64,000 nucleotides of DNA, taken from Lacibacter cauensis (GTDB lineage Bacteria; Bacteroidota; Bacteroidia; Chitinophagales; Chitinophagaceae). The position numbers and the translations under genes are program-made. Shown here piece after piece: positions 63,298 to 64,000 of the stretch (position 1 is its first letter; every line of letters starts with the position of its first letter). The DNA lies in NCBI RefSeq assembly GCF_007830055.1, contig NZ_VLLE01000002.1:941953-1005952 (forward strand). The letters run 5' to 3'. The notes below the pieces were generated by a model, which saw only the letters and a program-made list of their open reading frames with translations, made no database searches and was not told the DNA's origin.

Positions 63298-64000
63298 TCA
63301 TTCCGTCTTCAGGTCTTTTAACCTCGACTTTGCCTTATTAAAAACATTCCGCCCTTTATCGATGCCGCTGCGTAATGCTTTTTGCTCTTCTTCGGGCAAA
63401 TGAATGAAATCAAAACATTCCTTGCTGCAGGTTCCTTCCATTTTCGCTTTACACTCCTCGCACTGGATAAACAGCAAATGACAGGCATCGTTTACACAGT
63501 TGACATGTGTATCGGCAGGTTTACCGCACTGGTGACAACAGGAAATAATTTCCTCTGTAACACGCTCGCCTAAACGTTGATCGAATACAAAATTCTTTCC
63601 ATGAAACTTATTACCCAGCCCCTGTTCTTTTACCTGATTCACATAATTGATGATGCCGCCTTCCAGGTGAAATACATTTTTAAACCCTTTGTGGAGCATG
63701 TAGGCGCTGGCCTTTTCGCAACGAATGCCGCCTGTGCAATACATAATAATGTTCTTGTCTTTGTCGGCAGCCATCATATCTGCAGCCATCGGTAATTGTT
63801 CTCGGAACGTATCGCTCGGAATTTCAATAGCGTTTTCAAAATGACCAACCTCAAACTCGTAATGATTGCGCATATCAATCACCACCGTATTCGGATCGTT
63901 GGTAAGCTGGTTAAACTGCTCCGCATTTACATACTTGCCTTTGTTGGCCATATCAAAAGCAGGGTCATCAATTCCATCAGCAACAATTTTATTCCGCACT
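63298..64000 (-). CDS. trhO: tRNA uridine(34) hydroxylase (rhodanese family), N terminus outside window
   Basis: TrhO (YceA/UPF0176) makes 5-hydroxyuridine at tRNA position 34. The visible 234 residues cover the rhodanese domain with active-site Cys in Y-C-T-G-G-I-R-C near the middle, and the Cys-rich C-terminal domain (C-C-H-Q-C, C-V-N-D-A-C, C-E-E-C, C-S-K-E-C). The first visible codon GTG reads as Val of the conserved K/H-V-R-N-K segment, so the frame continues past 64000 and lacks about 100 N-terminal residues. Confidence 0.92.
   Translation of the reverse strand, partial: VRNKIVADGIDDPAFDMANKGKYVNAEQFNQLTNDPNTVVIDMRNHYEFEVGHFENAIEIPSDTFREQLPMAADMMAADKDKNIIMYCTGGIRCEKASAYMLHKGFKNVFHLEGGIINYVNQVKEQGLGNKFHGKNFVFDQRLGERVTEEIISCCHQCGKPADTHVNCVNDACHLLFIQCEECKAKMEGTCSKECFDFIHLPEEEQKALRSGIDKGRNVFNKAKSRLKDLKTE

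Noticed and set aside
63086-63301. 71-codon minus-strand frame
   Set aside because: The P-G-L-P-G stretch is just the translated trhO terminator hairpin, and it overlaps the small-RNA promoter.
1-64000. CRISPR arrays, tRNA or rRNA genes, prophage or transposase genes
   Set aside because: Gaps between genes are all under 500 bases and none shows spaced direct repeats, cloverleaf patterns or transposase motifs by eye.

Overview
The window reads as chromosome of a Bacteroidota bacterium, most likely family Chitinophagaceae (inference). The signs are three SusC/SusD pairs, many SPII lipoproteins beginning Cys-(Lys/Arg/Ser/Gln/Asn)-Lys, promoters of the TTG-N~20-TAnnTTTG type, few Shine-Dalgarno sites, a long signal peptidase I with an added membrane domain, and genes named from this phylum (HAEPLYID family, DUF4846). 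No rRNA, tRNA, CRISPR array, prophage or transposase was seen.

Bases 1-30965 are one large polysaccharide-utilisation locus. On the minus strand, one operon (about 16808 down to 1552) runs FAS1 lipoprotein, SusC, SusD, FAS1, FAS1, SusC, SusD, and ends at a hairpin terminator. A GH105 unsaturated-uronyl hydrolase follows with its own promoter. A second minus-strand operon (22250 down to 17167) is a plain SusC-SusD pair with its own terminator. Divergent from it, a plus-strand operon (22486-30965) encodes a second GH105, a GH2 enzyme with DUF4982-like and discoidin-like domains, two tandem secreted paralogues of unknown family, and a Cys-type sulfatase. A near-identical 22-base LacI/PurR-like motif lies in the divergent control region and again upstream of the FAS1 operon. 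The GH105, GH2 and sulfatase set suggests a sulfated, uronate-containing glycan cut by a lyase, but no lyase is present here.

Bases 30970-54301 are mostly core genes: cytidine deaminase, signal peptidase I, a sigma-54-type response regulator without a DNA-binding domain, DUF4846, a 49-residue membrane protein with a good promoter, pyruvate dehydrogenase E1 beta, a saccharopine dehydrogenase-like enzyme, LepA/EF4, a secreted M20 amidohydrolase, a nucleoid-associated protein, acyl-CoA-binding protein, a glycosyltransferase with a flippase, a Kir-type potassium channel with Sua5, and a GlmU-like/TpiA/hemerythrin operon. A pair of REP-like palindromes overlaps the stop codon of the small membrane protein gene at 41161-41538.

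Bases 54400-64000 hold a TonB-dependent receptor paired with a fourth FAS1 lipoprotein (no SusD), purC, an ABA4-like membrane protein, a secreted lactonase-fold protein, RidA next to a PLP-dependent threonine/serine dehydratase, a small lipoprotein, a candidate 57-base small RNA, and trhO cut by the window edge. The strongest leads for new biology are the FAS1/SusCD modules, the tandem unknown paralogues, the shared operator and the small-RNA-like element.
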